Of a stretch of 64,000 bases of DNA, positions 10,446 to 19,455 are shown piece after piece. The stretch covers positions 186,001 to 250,000 of the forward strand of contig MIAG01000001.1 of NCBI GenBank assembly GCA_001829005.1, in the 5' to 3' direction. Under the pieces are notes generated by a model that did no database searches, had not been told where the DNA came from, and worked only from the letters and a program-made list of their open reading frames with translations. Every line of letters starts with the position of its first letter. Position 1 is the stretch's first letter. The position numbers and the translations under genes were made by a program. The stretch comes from Sphingobacteriia bacterium RIFOXYC2_FULL_35_18. Its GTDB lineage: Bacteria; Bacteroidota; Bacteroidia; Chitinophagales; Chitinophagaceae.

Positions 10446-11498
10446 ATGTCAGAAGTACAATTAACCCAATTTTCGCATGGTGCAGGCTGTGGATGCAAAA
10501 TTGCACCTGCGGTTTTAGACAGTATTCTTCAATCTGAAATTGCTCCTAGTATTTTTAAAGAGTTGTTGGTTGGCAATAGCAGTAAAGATGATGCCGCTGT
10601 ATACGACTTGGGGAATGGGACTGCTTTAATTAGCACAACCGACTTCTTTGTACCAATTGTTGATGATCCTTATCAATTTGGTAGAATTGCCGCTGCAAAC
10701 GCAATTAGTGATGTATATGCAATGGGAGGTAAACCAATTATGGCATTGGCCATTTTAGGCTGGCCAGTAGATAAACTTTCTCCTGAAATTGCTCGAAGGG
10801 TTATTGAAGGGGGAAGAAGCATTTGCGAAGAAGCCGGAATACCTTTGGCAGGTGGACATAGTGTTGATACTACAGAGCCGATTTTCGGTTTGTCGGTAAA
10901 TGGCATTGTGACTACTGATCATTTAAAGAAAAATAATACAGCACAAATTGGTGATTTACTTTTCTTAACAAAACCGCTTGGCGTAGGCATACTTTCCACT
11001 GCACAAAAAAGAGGTCAATTAGAAGCGCCCGATTTAACTATACTCATTCATCAATTAAATCAATTAAATAAAGTTGGTCAACTTTTAGGAGCTATAAAAG
11101 GCGTTCATGCTATGACTGATGTTACAGGATTTGGGCTAATTGGACACTTAATGGAAATGATGGAAGGTAGTAATACTGGTGCTTTAATTAATTATAGTCA
11201 AGTGCCCGTAATAAATTCTGCCAAACAATACCTTGCTAAAAGACTAGTACCCGATGCAACTTATCGCAACTGGAATGCGTATAGTAAACAGGTAGGATTT
11301 GAAAAAGGGGTTGATGTGATGGAAGCATTTTCAATTTTACCTGATCCACAAACAAATGGAGGTCTATTGTTTGCAGTTGATCCTTTAGCAGTAGAAGAAG
11401 TTGTACCCCTTTTATTGATGAATGGCCTAGAGAATCATATTATACCAATTGGCAAAGTAACAGAAGTCACTGAAAAGAGGATTATGGTTGCACCATAA
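10446..11498 (+). CDS. selD: selenide, water dikinase
   Basis: SelD makes selenophosphate from selenide and ATP, the selenium donor for selenocysteine and for 2-selenouridine in tRNA. The 350-residue protein has the N-terminal active-site loop HGAGCGCKIAP, with Cys17 in the position occupied by Cys or Sec and Lys18 beside it. The AIRS/PurM-fold ATP motif TTDFFVPIVDDPYQFGRIAA and a late GGLLFAV follow. No selA, selB, selC or mnmH (selU) lies in the window, so the selenium pathway it serves cannot be told. It reads rightward, divergent from the sensor kinase, with a perfect hairpin in its upstream region. Confidence 0.96.
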   Translation: MSEVQLTQFSHGAGCGCKIAPAVLDSILQSEIAPSIFKELLVGNSSKDDAAVYDLGNGTALISTTDFFVPIVDDPYQFGRIAAANAISDVYAMGGKPIMALAILGWPVDKLSPEIARRVIEGGRSICEEAGIPLAGGHSVDTTEPIFGLSVNGIVTTDHLKKNNTAQIGDLLFLTKPLGVGILSTAQKRGQLEAPDLTILIHQLNQLNKVGQLLGAIKGVHAMTDVTGFGLIGHLMEMMEGSNTGALINYSQVPVINSAKQYLAKRLVPDATYRNWNAYSKQVGFEKGVDVMEAFSILPDPQTNGGLLFAVDPLAVEEVVPLLLMNGLENHIIPIGKVTEVTEKRIMVAP

Positions 11499-11503
11499 AA
11501 TAC

Positions 11504-11938
11504 CTAAAAAACCATATTCCCTTTATTTTTAATTTGCTCATTAGTTAACTCTGCAACCAACTGAACACCAGTTAAATTTCGTACAGTTTGTTTAATCCAA
11601 TTGCATTTATCGTCATCTACCAAATCATACTTCATTAACCATATAAAGTCCATATGCTTAAACTCTGGTAATAAGTACTCGCCATCAAACTGATTCTGAT
11701 ACAAATAATGAGTGAGTGGAGAATTCACTTCTTTGTATTGATAAATAGAGAAATAATAGCTTCTTTCTTTTCTACGTAAGTGTATTTCGATTTCTGGATT
11801 CAATCGGAAGTCGTAACCCAAATTCGTATTCAACTGCATACAAAATTGATAATTTTTTAAAGTAGCGGTTATTCCCAATAACCGCGTTTCTTCAAAAAAA
11901 TCATCGTTCAATTCATCAACATCTAAGCGCAGCTTCAT
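11504..11938 (-). CDS. IPExxxVDY-family protein
   Basis: This 144-residue protein belongs to a small uncharacterised Bacteroidota family named for an IPExxxVDY motif, seen here as LPEFKHMDF followed by IWLMK. Other family traits are the N-terminal LGITATLKNYQFCMQLN, a strand YYFSIYQY, and a C-terminal KQTVRNLTGVQLVAEL. There is no signal peptide or membrane segment. It converges on selD with only 5 bases between the stops. It sits 8 bases downstream of the M28 peptidase on the same strand, so the two may be cotranscribed. Function is unknown. Confidence 0.75.
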   Translation of the reverse strand: MKLRLDVDELNDDFFEETRLLGITATLKNYQFCMQLNTNLGYDFRLNPEIEIHLRRKERSYYFSIYQYKEVNSPLTHYLYQNQFDGEYLLPEFKHMDFIWLMKYDLVDDDKCNWIKQTVRNLTGVQLVAELTNEQIKNKGNMVF

Positions 11939-11946
11939 ATTAAAAT

Positions 11947-13590
11947 TTAAAACTCCAGTTCTACGGAAATTTCCTCTGATCCTCTTTTATAAATCAACTT
12001 AGTTTTATCCCCTTTTTTAAATTTGGAAAGAGATTGCATATAACTGTTTACGTCTACAAACTTATAGTCTCCTAATTGTAACAATATATCTCCTGCTTTC
12101 AATCCAATTTTTTCTGCTAATTTGCCAGCACTAGCTCCATCAATTCGCATTCCTGTACCAGTATATCCATAATCAGGAATTACGCCCAAACTCACTGTAA
12201 AACGAGTACTTCTACCCATTTGTTGCTCACGTGTTTTGGTAAAAGCAATTTTTCCTTTATTGTCTGTAGATGCAACAATATTGTAAACTAAATTTACAAT
12301 ATCATTTATGCCTTTGTAATTAATTTTATCCCAATCATCTGTTGCTTTGTGATAGTCTGGATGGCTCCCAGTAAAGAAAAACAAAACTGGAATATCTTTT
12401 CTGTAAAAACTTGCATGATCACTAGGACCAGTACCAGCACTATCAATTTTATAGGAAAGATTTTTCGCTAAAGTAGGAATAGCATTTCCCCATTCTGGAG
12501 AAGTGCCATAGCCTCCAATAGTTAATTTTCTGGCTGTATCATATCTTCCTACCATATCCATATTAATCATATAATTAGAAGATATGGTTGTAGTGGGATT
12601 TTCAAGCCAATATTTACTACCCATTAAGCCAAGTTCTTCACCTGAAAAATGCATTAATAAATAGTTGTTTGATTGAGGTGATTGCTTTTTCAATTTTCTT
12701 GCCAACTCAAGTAATGCTGCTGTTCCACTTGCATTATCGTCTGCGCCATTGTGCACTTCGTTTACAGCATCCAAGGCATTTTTATCTTCCCCAAAACCTA
12801 AATGATCATAATGTGCCCCAAGTATTACCGTGTTTGGTGCATTATTATTAATAAAAGCAACCACATTTCTAGCTTTCCGAACTTTATTATTTAATGAAAC
12901 GAAAAGCTCTAACTGAATAGTTGCTGCAGCATCAGCAAAGTATTGTTGCATCCCTTTTTTTGATACAAAAATCACTGGTATTGGCAATTGGGTAGACTTA
13001 TCATTTTTATTGAATTGAACATTATCAACTAAAGCGGAGCTATTAAATAATAGAATTGCTGTTGCCTTTTTTGCTGCCGCCTCTTTGGTAATTTTTTTAA
13101 TCGTTTCTTCTACATCAAAGTGAGGATTATTTTTATTTTCTTCTAAAATTTCTTTTAAATCTTTAAACCATGGTTGATTGGTTTCTGATAATGCAATTGC
13201 TGGCGATCCTTTTATGGAAGCGTTTGCACTAAATGCAACAGGAAAAAAATCCTCATTTAAAGTCAACTGTTTCCCGTTTACTTTTAAAAAAGTACTGGGT
13301 TCAATTTGAAGCCCTTCATTAATTTCAAATTCTTGTACATAACCTTCCGCACCTTTAGGTTCTATCCCTAATATTTGGTATTGTTTTACCAGGTACTCCA
13401 TCGCTAATTTCTCGCCCACTGTACCAGTTCTTCTACCCTCCAATTTATCATCAGCCAAATATTGAACATGCTTCTGTAAGTTGTTCTGAGTAAGCGCCTG
13501 CTCTTTTTCTGCAGCAATTCTTAATTTACGCTTACTTTGAGCTTCTACCGTAATTGGCAAGATTAGTAGAGCAATCATCCATTTTTTCAT
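11947..13590 (-). CDS. secreted M28-family metallopeptidase with PDZ domain
   Basis: This is a probable zinc aminopeptidase exported to the periplasm or cell surface. With the start at 13590 it begins MKKWMIALLILPITVEAQ, a clear signal peptide; upstream in-frame codons would spoil it. A protease-associated-like insert is followed by the M28 catalytic core: VILGAHYDHLGFG (first zinc His), NGADDNASG (bridging Asp), SGEELGLMGSKYW (catalytic Glu pair), NMDMVGRYD, and HPDYHKATDDWDKINY (last zinc His). The C-terminal ~85 residues form a PDZ-like domain (GMRIDGASAGKLAEKIGLKAGD). Substrates are unknown. Confidence 0.92.
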   Translation of the reverse strand: MKKWMIALLILPITVEAQSKRKLRIAAEKEQALTQNNLQKHVQYLADDKLEGRRTGTVGEKLAMEYLVKQYQILGIEPKGAEGYVQEFEINEGLQIEPSTFLKVNGKQLTLNEDFFPVAFSANASIKGSPAIALSETNQPWFKDLKEILEENKNNPHFDVEETIKKITKEAAAKKATAILLFNSSALVDNVQFNKNDKSTQLPIPVIFVSKKGMQQYFADAAATIQLELFVSLNNKVRKARNVVAFINNNAPNTVILGAHYDHLGFGEDKNALDAVNEVHNGADDNASGTAALLELARKLKKQSPQSNNYLLMHFSGEELGLMGSKYWLENPTTTISSNYMINMDMVGRYDTARKLTIGGYGTSPEWGNAIPTLAKNLSYKIDSAGTGPSDHASFYRKDIPVLFFFTGSHPDYHKATDDWDKINYKGINDIVNLVYNIVASTDNKGKIAFTKTREQQMGRSTRFTVSLGVIPDYGYTGTGMRIDGASAGKLAEKIGLKAGDILLQLGDYKFVDVNSYMQSLSKFKKGDKTKLIYKRGSEEISVELEF

Positions 13591-13704
13591 ATTTAGCACT
13601 TTATAGTGCAAAAGTAAGTAGCAGCAAGTAGATAATTGTAATAGTAGCGTAATCAATTCTAAATTCTGTTCCCAATCTCGTAACCAACTGCGGATTTGCG
13701 CACC

Positions 13705-13712
13705 TACTTTTG
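13705..13712 (+). promoter_or_regulatory. -7 box of the feoB promoter
   Basis: TACTTTTG matches the Bacteroidota -7 consensus TAnnTTTG exactly. No convincing TTTG lies 19-21 bp upstream. Only 5 bases separate the box from the feoB TTG start, so the predicted transcript begins at or very near the start codon. Confidence 0.5.
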
Positions 13713-13717
13713 CAACC

Positions 13718-15829
13718 TTGGCAACTAAAACACTTCATATAGCATTGGTTGGTAACCCCAACAGCGGTAAAAGCTCTTTATTCAACGCTTTTACAGGTCT
13801 AAATCAGCATGTAGGAAATTTCCCAGGAGTTACGGTTGACAAAAAAACGGGGATTTTTTCTTTAGAAGACAATTTGCAAGCTGAATTAATTGATTTGCCT
13901 GGTACTTATAGTTTATATCCAAGAAGAGCAGATGAATGGGTAGCATATAAAGTACTAATGGGAGCTGATTCAGAAATTAAAGCAGACTTAATTGTTTTAG
14001 TAGCTGATGCAAGCAACCTTAAGAGAAATTTATTATTCTGTTCTCAAATCATCGATTTAAAAATACCGGTTGTCATGGCATTAACCATGAATGACTTAGC
14101 CGCTAAAAAAGATATTAAAATTGATATCAGTGGTTTAGAGGCAGACTTAGGTATTCCTGTGGTTGCTGTTAACCCTAGAAAGAATAAGGGCCTGAGCGAA
14201 TTGAAAAAAGTAATTTCAAAAATGCAGCCCGAAGCAACCACTAAGCTTCGTGAGTTTATGGACACTTCAAGTTTAGCACCAGAAGCAGTTGCGAAAGTAA
14301 AGCAAGCCTTTCCAGAATGGAGCGATTATGCTTGTATTCACCAATTAATTAATCATGACGAACTTTTAAATAAAAGTCAAGATCATATTGTATTAAACAA
14401 CATTGTAGCAGAATATAATTTTAATACAACCAAAACTCAGGCCGAAGAAATTATGCAGCGATACACGCGCATTCGGCAAATAATGCAAAAAAATGTTTTA
14501 GAAACAGGACCGCTTGAGAAGAAGCTGTTTACTGAAAAACTTGACAATATTCTAATGCATAAAACTTGGGGATACTTAATTTTATTCTCGGTATTGTTTC
14601 TTTTATTTCAAAGTATTTTTTGGTTGGCTACTTATCCAATGGACGGCATTGAATGGAGTTTCGCAGCTTTAGCAGGTTGGTTGTCTAGTAATTTGCCTGA
14701 AGTTTGGTGGAGTAATTTATTAATCAATGGTTTTGTGGCGGGCTTAAGTGGGATTTTGGTTTTTGTTCCACAAATCATGATTTTATTTGGATTAATTACC
14801 ATTTTAGAAGACACGGGTTATATGGCGCGTATTAGTTTTTTGAGCGACAAACTAATGCGAAAAGTAGGATTAAATGGCAAAAGTGTTATGCCTATGATTA
14901 GCAGTTTTGCTTGTGCTGTTCCTGCCATTATGGGAGCAAGAAATATTGAAAACAAAAAAGAACGGTTGTTGACTATTTTGGTAACCCCATTAATGAGTTG
15001 TAGCGCTCGATTACCAGTTTATACCATTTTAATTGCATTGGTAATTGAAGAAAAATATTACCTCGGTTTTCTAAGTTTACAGGGTTTAGTAATGATGGCA
15101 TTATACCTTCTTGGTACCATTATGGCTTTATTGGTTAGTTATGTAATGAAATTCTTTATCAACATTAAAGAAAAAAGTTTTTTCATTTTAGAGTTACCCA
15201 TGTATAGAGCTCCTCGTTGGAAAAACGCAGGCATTACAATGATTGAAAAAGCCCGCATTTTTGTTACCGATGCTGGTAAAGTAATTATGGTAATCAGCTT
15301 ATTGCTTTGGTTTTTGAGTTCATTTGGACCTGGAAATCGAATAGAAAATACAGAAATAAAATATTCAGCATTAATAGCATCAAACCCTGCTGCTGCTGAT
15401 TCACTTCAAAAACAATTGTCAACTGAAAAGTTAGCCAACTCTTATGCAGGGTTATTAGGCAAAAGTATTGAGCCAGCAATTTCTCCTTTAGGCTATGATT
15501 GGAAAATTGGGATTGCTTTAATTACTTCATTCGCAGCCAGAGAAGTATTTGTGGGTACAATGGCCACTTTATATAGCGTAGATGAAGAAGACGATCAAAG
15601 CTTAAGAGAAAAACTGCAGGCTGCAACCCATGCAAATGGAGAGAAAGTATATACCCTAGCTACTGGATTATCACTAATGGTATTTTATGTATTGGCAATG
15701 CAATGCATGAGCACTTTAGCTGTTGTAAAAAGGGAAACCAAGTCTTGGAAATGGCCAACCATACAATTGATTTATATGACCGTTTTGGCCTACGGAATGA
15801 GTTGGTTGGTTTATACTATTTTTAGCTAA
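13718..15829 (+). CDS. feoB: ferrous iron transporter FeoB
   Basis: FeoB carries Fe(II) across the inner membrane. This 703-residue protein has an N-terminal G domain: G1 GNPNSGKS (12-19), G2 with T39 in FPGVTVDKKTG, and G3 DLPGTYSL (59-66). The G4 position reads TMND (123-126) where NxxD is usual. The membrane core follows, including the Gate motifs around SFACAVPAIMGARN and PLMSCSARLPVYT. The start is TTG at 13718, and no ATG precedes the G1 loop. There is no adjacent feoA and no fused FeoA domain. It ends 4 bases inside the convergent GAF kinase gene. The TMND motif should be compared with close relatives before calling it odd. Confidence 0.96.
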   Translation: MATKTLHIALVGNPNSGKSSLFNAFTGLNQHVGNFPGVTVDKKTGIFSLEDNLQAELIDLPGTYSLYPRRADEWVAYKVLMGADSEIKADLIVLVADASNLKRNLLFCSQIIDLKIPVVMALTMNDLAAKKDIKIDISGLEADLGIPVVAVNPRKNKGLSELKKVISKMQPEATTKLREFMDTSSLAPEAVAKVKQAFPEWSDYACIHQLINHDELLNKSQDHIVLNNIVAEYNFNTTKTQAEEIMQRYTRIRQIMQKNVLETGPLEKKLFTEKLDNILMHKTWGYLILFSVLFLLFQSIFWLATYPMDGIEWSFAALAGWLSSNLPEVWWSNLLINGFVAGLSGILVFVPQIMILFGLITILEDTGYMARISFLSDKLMRKVGLNGKSVMPMISSFACAVPAIMGARNIENKKERLLTILVTPLMSCSARLPVYTILIALVIEEKYYLGFLSLQGLVMMALYLLGTIMALLVSYVMKFFINIKEKSFFILELPMYRAPRWKNAGITMIEKARIFVTDAGKVIMVISLLLWFLSSFGPGNRIENTEIKYSALIASNPAAADSLQKQLSTEKLANSYAGLLGKSIEPAISPLGYDWKIGIALITSFAAREVFVGTMATLYSVDEEDDQSLREKLQAATHANGEKVYTLATGLSLMVFYVLAMQCMSTLAVVKRETKSWKWPTIQLIYMTVLAYGMSWLVYTIFS

Positions 15830-17073
15830 TCGTTAAAGTACAAGTAAACAGAAGTGCCTTTGTCGATAGTGCTTTCTACTTTTATGGTGCCCCCCAACAT
15901 ATGAATAAAGTCTTTTGTAAGAATTAATCCAAGTCCTGAGCCTTTTTCATCACCTGTTCCTGTTGTACTTTGATAATGTTCGCCATCAAATAATTTGGCT
16001 TTTATTTCTTCTGTCATACCTACCCCAGTATCACTAACAGAGAGCATGATTTCTTTATCTTCCTTGTGTGCATACACAGTGATAACTCCTTCCTTTGTAA
16101 ATTTATTCGCATTACTGATGAGGTTGCGAAGTATAAATCGCATCGAATTAATCTCAGACTTGATAAATAAATCTTCGTCTACCAAATTCACCATTATATT
16201 AGACTTCAATGATGCCATTACTTCAAAGCTTTTGAACATATTGCTCACTAATGTTCGCATATGCACTTTTTCTTTTTCGAAACCCTGTCCACGCATTTGC
16301 ATAGAACCCCAATCTACCAAGTTGTTGAGCAATTCAACTGTTCCATCAATTTGTTTACCAGCCATATTCATTAGCTCAACTGAATCGTGTTGGCTAAGAA
16401 TCTTTCGAGCGTTCAACTCAATAATTGATTTTACCGCACCTATTGGATTTCTAACGTCGTGTGCAATGATCGACAGAATTCTATTCTGCATTTCCATTTG
16501 CTGTTGCAGCTTTTCTTGTTGCTGCTCTAATTGCTTATTCAACAAATTTTGATCAAGCAATTTCACCACTTGTCTGGCTAAAGTTTGTAAAGTAAAAATT
16601 TGCTCTTCATTCAGCTCACCGGGCTTTGTATCCATTACTGAAATGGTTCCTACTTTAAAACCATTTGAATTAATCAATGGAACACCAGTATAAAAGCGAA
16701 TATAGGGTTCCCCTATTACTAAAGGGTTGTCTATAAATCGTTCATCTTGTGTAGCATCTGTAATTTCAAATATGGCAGTGTTAGAAGTAATGGTATGACC
16801 ACAAAAAGAAATATCTCTAGGAAATTCCTTCATGTCTAAGCCATACCTCGCTTTAAACCATTGTCTATTGGCATCAATTAAAGAAATTAACGCAATGGGG
16901 GTTTTACAAATAGTTGCCGCCAATTGTACCACATCATTAAACTCATCCTCATATGAAGTATCTAGTACTTCATATCGGTAAAGTTCCTTCAAACGCCTAT
17001 TGTCGTCTAATGGTATTTGCGGGGGTACCATAAACAAATGTATTTGCTTTAGTGGCTCTTTCTTTTTGGGCAT
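15826..17073 (-). CDS. GAF-domain sensor histidine kinase (soluble)
   Basis: The 415-residue protein lacks membrane segments. An N-terminal GAF domain (about 32-178, ISLIDANRQWFKARYGLDMK and SFCGHTI) is followed by a short glutamine-rich coiled coil (about 180-200). The HisKA domain has IIAHDVRNPIGAVKSI, with the phospho-acceptor His near 206. The HATPase domain has an N-box LRNLISNANKFTKEG, DTGVGMT and GSGLGL. No response regulator is adjacent, so it is an orphan kinase. The start could be ATG 17073 or the internal ATG at 17031 (MVPPQIP). Its stop overlaps the convergent feoB by 4 bases. Confidence 0.93.
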   Translation of the reverse strand: MPKKKEPLKQIHLFMVPPQIPLDDNRRLKELYRYEVLDTSYEDEFNDVVQLAATICKTPIALISLIDANRQWFKARYGLDMKEFPRDISFCGHTITSNTAIFEITDATQDERFIDNPLVIGEPYIRFYTGVPLINSNGFKVGTISVMDTKPGELNEEQIFTLQTLARQVVKLLDQNLLNKQLEQQQEKLQQQMEMQNRILSIIAHDVRNPIGAVKSIIELNARKILSQHDSVELMNMAGKQIDGTVELLNNLVDWGSMQMRGQGFEKEKVHMRTLVSNMFKSFEVMASLKSNIMVNLVDEDLFIKSEINSMRFILRNLISNANKFTKEGVITVYAHKEDKEIMLSVSDTGVGMTEEIKAKLFDGEHYQSTTGTGDEKGSGLGLILTKDFIHMLGGTIKVESTIDKGTSVYLYFND

Positions 17074-17144
17074 TAAAAAGCATATTTTTCCATGCCTTTA
17101 ACGCGAAAAAAGCCATTTTATTGGCTATATTAAAAATATTTTGA

Positions 17145-17612
17145 TTAATTACTATCCCAAGCAGCCAAAACCTCTTCAGTATGGTTCTTAGTATCTGGTT
17201 TAGCAATTATCTTACGAATCACACCAGTTTCATCAATTAAAAAAGTGGTTCGTGTTGTACCCATATAAGTGCGACCCATGAATTTTTTCTCTCCCCATAA
17301 ATTGTATTTATCTACAATTTTCTTTTCTTCATCAGAAATTAAAGGAAAAGGAAGTTCATATTTTTCTTCGAATTTTTTGTGGCTTTTAACACTATCAACA
17401 CTTACGCCAACTACTTGAAATCCTTTTTTAATTAGTGCACTATAATTGTCTTTTAAATTACATGCTTGTGAAGTACATCCCGGTGTATCGTCTTTTGGGT
17501 AAAAATAAAGAATCAGTTTTTTTCCTTTAAAATCTGACAACGAAACCATATTCCCGTTTTGATCGGGCGCTTTAAATGCTGGGGCCTTACTTCCTTCTTT
17601 TAATACTGCCAT
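17145..17612 (-). CDS. bcp: thioredoxin-dependent thiol peroxidase (Bcp/PrxQ)
   Basis: Bcp reduces hydrogen peroxide and organic hydroperoxides using thioredoxin. The 155-residue protein has the AhpC/TSA fold with YFYPKDDTPGCTSQACNLKD. Peroxidatic Cys46 and resolving Cys51, five residues apart, are the PrxQ/Bcp arrangement. GVSVDSVKSHKKFEEKY and GRTYMGTTRTTFLIDETG are conserved strands. It is transcribed leftward and lies 71 bases upstream of the GAF kinase. The 95-bp gap to carB holds both divergent promoters. Confidence 0.96.
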   Translation of the reverse strand: MAVLKEGSKAPAFKAPDQNGNMVSLSDFKGKKLILYFYPKDDTPGCTSQACNLKDNYSALIKKGFQVVGVSVDSVKSHKKFEEKYELPFPLISDEEKKIVDKYNLWGEKKFMGRTYMGTTRTTFLIDETGVIRKIIAKPDTKNHTEEVLAAWDSN

Positions 17613-17676
17613 TACTATTATTTAAATTTAAATTTGAATTCGAGTTATTTTTTAGCCACTTTTAATGTAGCAGCCT

Positions 17677-17684
17677 TACATTTG
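17677..17684 (+). promoter_or_regulatory. -7 box of the carB promoter
   Basis: TACATTTG is an exact match to TAnnTTTG. TTAG, three of four bases of TTTG, lies 21 bp upstream at 17652-17655. The start codon follows 23 bases after the box, giving a short leader. Confidence 0.5.
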
Positions 17685-17707
17685 CACAATTTATCTCTAC
17701 AACTACT

Positions 17708-19354
17708 ATGCCTAAAGATCAATCAATCAAATCGGTACTCATAATAGGTTCAGGGCCTATTATTATTGGACAAGCTTGTGAATTTGACTATTCGGGCTCT
17801 CAGGCAGCCAGAAGTCTCCGTGAGGAGGGCATAAAAGTAATACTTATTAACAGTAATCCCGCCACCATTATGACAGACCCCATGATGGCAGACCGAGTTT
17901 ACCTACTTCCCCTGAATGTAGAAAGTATTGAACAAATATTACAAGAAAACAATATAGATGCTGTTTTGCCCACTATGGGAGGCCAAACAGCGTTGAACCT
18001 TTGTAAAGAGGCCGACGAACTAGGTATCTGGGAAAAATACAATTGTCGATTAATTGGAGTGGACGTTGCTGCGATAGATACAGCGGAGGATAGAGAGCAA
18101 TTTCGTCAACTAATGGTCAAGATTGGAATGGCAGTTGCGCCTAGCAGAGTGGCCAATAGCTTTTTGGAAGGCAAGGAATTTGCGCAAGAGATTGGTTTCC
18201 CATTAGTTATACGTCCCTCATTCACTTTGGGTGGAACTGGTGGAGGATTTGTGCATGGTAAAGAAGACTTAGATGCTGCTTTAGAGAAAGGACTAAAAGC
18301 TTCTCCCATACATGAAGTGTTAGTAGAAAAAGCCGTATTAGGTTGGAAGGAATATGAATTAGAATTGCTCAGAGATTGTAATGACAATGTAGTCATTATT
18401 TGTACTGTTGAGAATTTAGATCCAATGGGTGTTCATACTGGTGACTCTATTACAGTAGCACCGGCAATGACATTGAGTGATACCGCTTTTCAAGAAATGC
18501 GCAACAAAGCCATGTTGATGATGCGGTCTTTAGGTAATTTTGCCGGTGGATGTAACGTGCAGTTTGCCTTAAACCCCGCAACTGAAGAGTTAATAGCGGT
18601 TGAAATCAACCCAAGAGTAAGTCGTTCTTCTGCTCTTGCATCAAAAGCAACTGGATACCCTATTGCCAAAATAGCAGCTAAACTTGCGATTGGATATTCA
18701 TTAGATGAATTAAAAAATCAAATTACCCAAACAACTTCTGCTTATTTTGAACCAGCGCTTGACTATGTAATTGTAAAAGTTCCTCGTTGGAATTTTGATA
18801 AATTTAAAGGAGCCAACGATACTTTAGGCCTACAAATGAAAAGTGTAGGTGAAGTAATGGCAATTGGAAGAAGCTTCCCAGAAGCTTTACAAAAAGCATG
18901 TCAAAGCTTAGAAAACGAAGCCGTTGGATTGGGATATTACGGCAAGAGTTTAATGAAGAGTGAAGAAATTGTAGAATACATAAAGACGCCAAAATGGGAC
19001 CGCATTTTCCGCATTAAAGACGCGCTCATGCAAGGCTCTACAGTAAAATCTATTGCTCAAGCAACCGGTATTGATCGATGGTTCTTATACCAAATACAAG
19101 AAATTTGTACCATAGAAAAAGAATTATTGAAGCATACTTTAGAAAGCTTGCCCGAAAGCTTATTAAAAGAAGCGAAGAAAATGGGATTTGGAGACGCCCA
19201 AATTGCCAAAATTTTGAATGGCAATTGTCATGAAGATGAAGTGTACGAAAAAAGAAAGCAATTAGGTATTACCAGGGTTTATAAGATGGTAGATACTTGT
19301 GCAGCTGAATTTGAAGCTAAAACACCTTATTTCTACAGCACATTTGAGGGATAA
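17708..19354 (+). CDS. carB: carbamoyl-phosphate synthase large chain, N-terminal half only
   Basis: CarB makes carbamoyl phosphate for arginine and pyrimidines. The 548 residues cover only the first synthetase half plus the oligomerisation domain. Visible motifs are SVLIIGSGPIIIGQACEFDY, INSNPATIMTD, PTMGGQTALNL, the ATP-grasp loop RPSFTLGGTGGGF, and VEINPRVSRSSALASKATGYP. It stops just after TCAAEFEAKTPYFYSTFEG, exactly where full-length CarB (about 1,070 residues in E. coli) crosses into the carbamate-phosphorylating half. The following 101 bp encode nothing CarB-like, so this is not a simple frameshift. Split CarB is known in Aquifex and some archaea; otherwise this is a truncated gene. 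No carA is nearby. Confidence 0.88.
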   Translation: MPKDQSIKSVLIIGSGPIIIGQACEFDYSGSQAARSLREEGIKVILINSNPATIMTDPMMADRVYLLPLNVESIEQILQENNIDAVLPTMGGQTALNLCKEADELGIWEKYNCRLIGVDVAAIDTAEDREQFRQLMVKIGMAVAPSRVANSFLEGKEFAQEIGFPLVIRPSFTLGGTGGGFVHGKEDLDAALEKGLKASPIHEVLVEKAVLGWKEYELELLRDCNDNVVIICTVENLDPMGVHTGDSITVAPAMTLSDTAFQEMRNKAMLMMRSLGNFAGGCNVQFALNPATEELIAVEINPRVSRSSALASKATGYPIAKIAAKLAIGYSLDELKNQITQTTSAYFEPALDYVIVKVPRWNFDKFKGANDTLGLQMKSVGEVMAIGRSFPEALQKACQSLENEAVGLGYYGKSLMKSEEIVEYIKTPKWDRIFRIKDALMQGSTVKSIAQATGIDRWFLYQIQEICTIEKELLKHTLESLPESLLKEAKKMGFGDAQIAKILNGNCHEDEVYEKRKQLGITRVYKMVDTCAAEFEAKTPYFYSTFEG

Positions 19355-19418
19355 CCTTTAATTATTGCTTAAAAATTTATACCACCTGGTTGGTAGTGTT
19401 GCTGCCGTTTAATGGCAT

Positions 19419-19426
19419 TAACTTTG
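19419..19426 (+). promoter_or_regulatory. -7 box upstream of the GH18-deacetylase-GT2 gene
   Basis: TAACTTTG matches TAnnTTTG exactly and sits 29 bases before the ATG. No good -33 element is visible. It suggests the gene has its own promoter rather than reading through from carB. Confidence 0.45.
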
Positions 19427-19455
19427 TATATAATATATAAATTTACAAGCAACTA

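Noticed and set aside
10446..11498. Selenocysteine (UGA) in SelD or nearby genes
   Set aside because: The SelD active-site position is Cys17 encoded by TGC. No gene in the window continues in frame past a TGA with conserved sequence.
15995..16552. A 185-codon open frame opposite the GAF histidine kinase
   Set aside because: It is antisense to HisKA/HATPase motifs and low in complexity, with runs of Ser, Ile and Cys. It is a shadow of the real gene.
19355..19455. Possible frameshifted continuation of carB
   Set aside because: I read the gap in all forward frames. None continues with the expected second-half sequence (an IGQGIEFDY-like motif), and a promoter box and a new gene follow.
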